This document shows, piece after piece, positions 5,563 through 7,752 of a stretch of 7,752 nucleotides of DNA. The first letter of the stretch is position 1, and every line of letters starts with the position of its first letter. Position numbers and translations under genes: made by a program. Source of the DNA: Blastocatellia bacterium (GTDB taxonomy: Bacteria; Acidobacteriota; Blastocatellia; Chloracidobacteriales; JADJPF01); NCBI GenBank assembly GCA_023265235.1, contig JAHFUF010000214.1, positions 1 to 7,752 of the forward strand. Direction: 5' to 3'. Under the pieces are notes generated by a model. That model saw nothing but the letters and a program-made list of their open reading frames with translations. It ran no database searches and was not told where the DNA came from.

Positions 5563-6810
5563 ATGTTAAGAGCCATTTTTGCGAGCATTATTGCATTGAT
5601 GATGCTTTTAGTAGTAGGAAACTCAAATATAACTCTAGCTAATGAGAAACCAAAAGTTCAAAAAAGAATAACTACATTAAAACCAGTTGATTCTCAAAAC
5701 AGTTCTGGTATAGCTAAAACTTTTGTTAAAACAGGCAAGAAGTTAATACAAAGGTTTCAAGTTATTGCTACGGATTTAGAGCCTAATACAGAATATCGTT
5801 TAGTTGTTGATTCAATGGATATTGATACTAAACAAAGTGATAGTAATGGAGTGATTGAATTTTCTTATAGTTCACAAACAAATAAGAGTGAATTAGATGA
5901 AATTCAGCCTCTCCCTAAACAGATTAATTTTGTCAAAACGATTAAAAACATTAGTGTTTATCAAGAAAACAACATTGTTTTAACTGGTAGTTTTCCTAGT
6001 TCCATAGACGATGAAATTCAGCCTAATTTTGTTGTTCCAGATGTTACGGTTGAAACAGGAAAAACTGTTAGAGTAAATGTAAATGTTACTGATCCTCAAG
6101 GTCAACCCCTTACTTTAACCATTAAATGTGACCGAGGTAATTTTGTTTCTATAATGGGTTTAACTCTAGTAGTTTCTCCACAAGCCTCAGATGTTGGCCA
6201 AAGTGTTTGTACAGTTACAGCGACAAATAGTTCTAATTTATTTTCTAGTGCTTCATTTATTATTTTTGTAACAGCTACTAATCGTGCACCAATGATTGCT
6301 ACCATACCTGATCAAAGAGTAAGAGTTGCAGACACATTAAGAGTAACTGTCCGCGCTAGCGATCCAGATGGTGATGCTCTAAGGTTTTCTGTTCCAACTG
6401 CACCTCTTTCTTTAGTAAATGTTGGTAATGATGTAAATGGTGCAATACTAACTTTTTCTCCTAGGTCTATTGATCAGGGAGGAAGAGTTACTGTTCGTGC
6501 AATAGATTCTGGTGGTCTTATATCAGAATCTAGTTTTAATTTAACAATTGATCGCACAGTAATAATTAATTCTGTGGTTAGGGAAAAAAATTTACTTTTT
6601 GTTGTAGGACAAGGCTTTGGTTCTAGTGGTGTAAGAGTAATGATTAATGGTCAAGACTTAAGTAACAGAGTAATAGGGCAAACAGATAGTACTCTAACAA
6701 TTAAAGGAGCAAGAAAGAAAGCAAACTTAAAGGCAAGTCAAAACACGTTGGTGGTTAGTGCTAATGGAACTTCCGCTACCTTTATTTTTAGTTTACGTGA
6801 TTTTAATTAG
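5563..6810 (+). CDS. Secreted protein with two cadherin/Ig-like domains and a TIG-like C-terminus
   Basis: The 415-aa product starts with a signal peptide (hydrophobic residues 5-18, likely cut after TLA, residue 26). Residues about 45-145 form a beta-rich domain with LEPNTEYRLVVD and a closing NNIVLTGSF strand, a type I have seen in Acidobacteriota exported proteins but cannot name. Two cadherin/putative-Ig-like domains follow: about 155-237, and 238-330 with NRAPMIATIPDQRV and SDPDGDALRFS, the DPDGD acidic loop being a likely calcium site. The last 85 residues (331-415) are a TIG-like domain (GQGFGSSG, INGQDL, QTDSTL, KGARKK) matching that of the upstream protease. There is no catalytic motif, so a structural, adhesive or scaffold role is inferred. 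Two cysteines (residues 189 and 216) could form a disulfide in the first Ig-like domain. It lies 138 nt after the protease gene and just before a terminator. Confidence 0.88.
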   Translation: MLRAIFASIIALMMLLVVGNSNITLANEKPKVQKRITTLKPVDSQNSSGIAKTFVKTGKKLIQRFQVIATDLEPNTEYRLVVDSMDIDTKQSDSNGVIEFSYSSQTNKSELDEIQPLPKQINFVKTIKNISVYQENNIVLTGSFPSSIDDEIQPNFVVPDVTVETGKTVRVNVNVTDPQGQPLTLTIKCDRGNFVSIMGLTLVVSPQASDVGQSVCTVTATNSSNLFSSASFIIFVTATNRAPMIATIPDQRVRVADTLRVTVRASDPDGDALRFSVPTAPLSLVNVGNDVNGAILTFSPRSIDQGGRVTVRAIDSGGLISESSFNLTIDRTVIINSVVREKNLLFVVGQGFGSSGVRVMINGQDLSNRVIGQTDSTLTIKGARKKANLKASQNTLVVSANGTSATFIFSLRDFN

Positions 6811-6835
6811 CAAAAAAATTTAACTTATTTTATAG

Positions 6836-6863
6836 AAAAGCGGGCAATGTTAGCCCGCTTTTT
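6836..6863 (+). terminator. Rho-independent terminator closing the secreted-protein unit
   Basis: AAAAGCGGGC (6836-6845) pairs with GCCCGCTTTT (6853-6862) around the 7-nt loop AATGTTA. The GC core is GCGGGC/GCCCGC and the run of five T (6859-6863) follows. It begins 26 nt after the stop of the 415-aa gene. No comparable structure occurs between the three upstream genes. The symmetric A- and T-runs mean it may also act for the opposite strand. Confidence 0.93.
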
Positions 6864-6949
6864 GTTATTATAGCCAAAAGTATTTTCCTAAATAATTGTT
6901 TATTTTAAGATAGAAAACAAATAAGTTGTTAGCTGAAGGGAAAAATTCA

Positions 6950-7752
6950 ATGAATGAAGCAACACAAGAAGCAATAGAATGGTTTGAAGTGGAAGTTAGA
7001 CATGGAACATTAAAAGGATTTTTTGATATTGCGCAGCTTGTCCCAGCATTTCAAAAAATGCATCCTAGCCTACATCGCCACTGTGAAAAAACAGAAGTAA
7101 TAGATGTTGATGCAGTACTATACTCTACTGCTAGACTACCAGAAGGTATTCATGAGGTACGCGAAATTTTACTGCAAAAAAGCGTACCAAATAATTTTTC
7201 TGCCCAACCAGGAATTAACCCTCTGCGCTCTCCATCACGACGAAGAGCTTCTTTTAAGATTGGCCCAGAGACAATTATAATTGTTGTAAGAGAAGAACTT
7301 ACTGAACTCCTAGATTTAATGTCGATTCTAACTAGCTATTTTATTGAAGCAACAAAAATTTATCGCCTACTAGCTGGACGGCCTTTGCTAGACGAGATTC
7401 GGCAAGTTGCTGCCGCAGGATTACAGGTATCAGTAGAACGTCGTAATCGCTTAATGGCACGGCTAGCTTTTGATCTAGGGACTACGGAAGAATCTTTACG
7501 CTTGCTAGATTATAAATGGGATGGAGAGCTTTTTATTAGACTACAATATATTGGCGAACACCTACCAACTATTTTTGTTAGGATGCATAGAGCTTTTAGT
7601 AACGTCAATTCGCTTGGGCCAGCTAGGAAATGGTGCCAACGTATTGCAGATTTTATTGGTAAGCTTTCTGGAAAAGAAGAACGTCCAATACACATAATTT
7701 CTAGTAATACTCATAGTACAGTAAATGTGCTCTCTGGTTATGCTCGCTTACA
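6950..7752 (+). CDS. Unrecognised conserved-looking protein, N-terminal 267 residues (3' end outside window)
   Basis: The frame is open from ATG 6950 to the edge. AAGGG (6936-6940) is a suitable Shine-Dalgarno, and an in-frame stop at 6911-6913 limits alternatives to a TTG at 6926. The protein starts MNEATQEAIEWFEVEVRHGT and has no signal peptide or membrane segment, so it is likely cytoplasmic, unlike the genes to its left. I see a short N-terminal part, an Arg/Ser-rich patch (PLRSPSRRRASF, residues 91-102), a beta/alpha section (TIIIVVREELTELLDLMSIL), helices (RQVAAAGLQVSVERRNRLMARLA would span residues 151-173), and a distinctive IHIISSNTHSTVNVL stretch near the visible end (about 247-261). 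That stretch faintly recalls large uncharacterised families such as DUF6909, but I cannot confirm this. The terminator upstream makes it a separate transcription unit. Codon use (more CTA, CGC, GGA) differs mildly from the secreted-protein genes. Confidence 0.85.
   Translation, partial: MNEATQEAIEWFEVEVRHGTLKGFFDIAQLVPAFQKMHPSLHRHCEKTEVIDVDAVLYSTARLPEGIHEVREILLQKSVPNNFSAQPGINPLRSPSRRRASFKIGPETIIIVVREELTELLDLMSILTSYFIEATKIYRLLAGRPLLDEIRQVAAAGLQVSVERRNRLMARLAFDLGTTEESLRLLDYKWDGELFIRLQYIGEHLPTIFVRMHRAFSNVNSLGPARKWCQRIADFIGKLSGKEERPIHIISSNTHSTVNVLSGYARL

Noticed and set aside
7510..7695. A 61-residue minus-strand reading near the right edge.
   Set aside because: It lies inside the long open plus-strand gene starting at 6950, and nothing supports it.

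Overview
The window is AT-rich, bacterial, and every gene I can support reads on the + strand. Secreted proteins built from a matrixin-type protease, NHL repeats and TIG/Ig-like domains, next to an Rpn-type gene and IS debris, resemble low-GC Acidobacteriota (Blastocatellia-like) genomes. That placement is an impression from family content, not a demonstrated assignment.

The left third (1-1774) is mobile-element territory. Positions 1 to about 853 are the 3' part of an IS200/IS605-type element: the C-terminal half of IscB (HNH plus RuvC-III), then a non-coding right end with a terminal hairpin. Directly after the hairpin lies the C-terminal part of an Rpn-family (recombination-promoting nuclease/putative transposase) gene. 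It looks as if the IscB element landed inside it, or replaced its nuclease half. Within the Rpn remnant, a perfect 7-nt Shine-Dalgarno match precedes an in-frame ATG (1048). This is the arrangement expected for a gene-within-gene short Rpn protein (RpnS-like). Next comes a 5'-truncated ISAs1-family transposase remnant (1447-1758) with a candidate right terminal repeat.

The central part (1879-6863) looks like one transcription unit for three exported proteins: a 188-aa secreted protein; a 979-aa protein with a zinc metzincin domain, a Cna-B/carboxypeptidase-regulatory-like domain, an Ig-like domain, six NHL repeats and a TIG-like C-terminus; and a 415-aa protein with two cadherin/Ig-like domains. 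The last two share the same type of C-terminal domain. A nested inverted repeat sits in the leader of the third gene, and a strong Rho-independent terminator closes the unit.

The right end (6950 to edge) holds the first 267 codons of an unrecognised, apparently cytoplasmic protein that runs out of the window.

The best candidates for something undescribed are the internal start in the Rpn remnant at the IscB element boundary, and the secreted protease cluster with its shared C-terminal domain and conserved-looking small partner.
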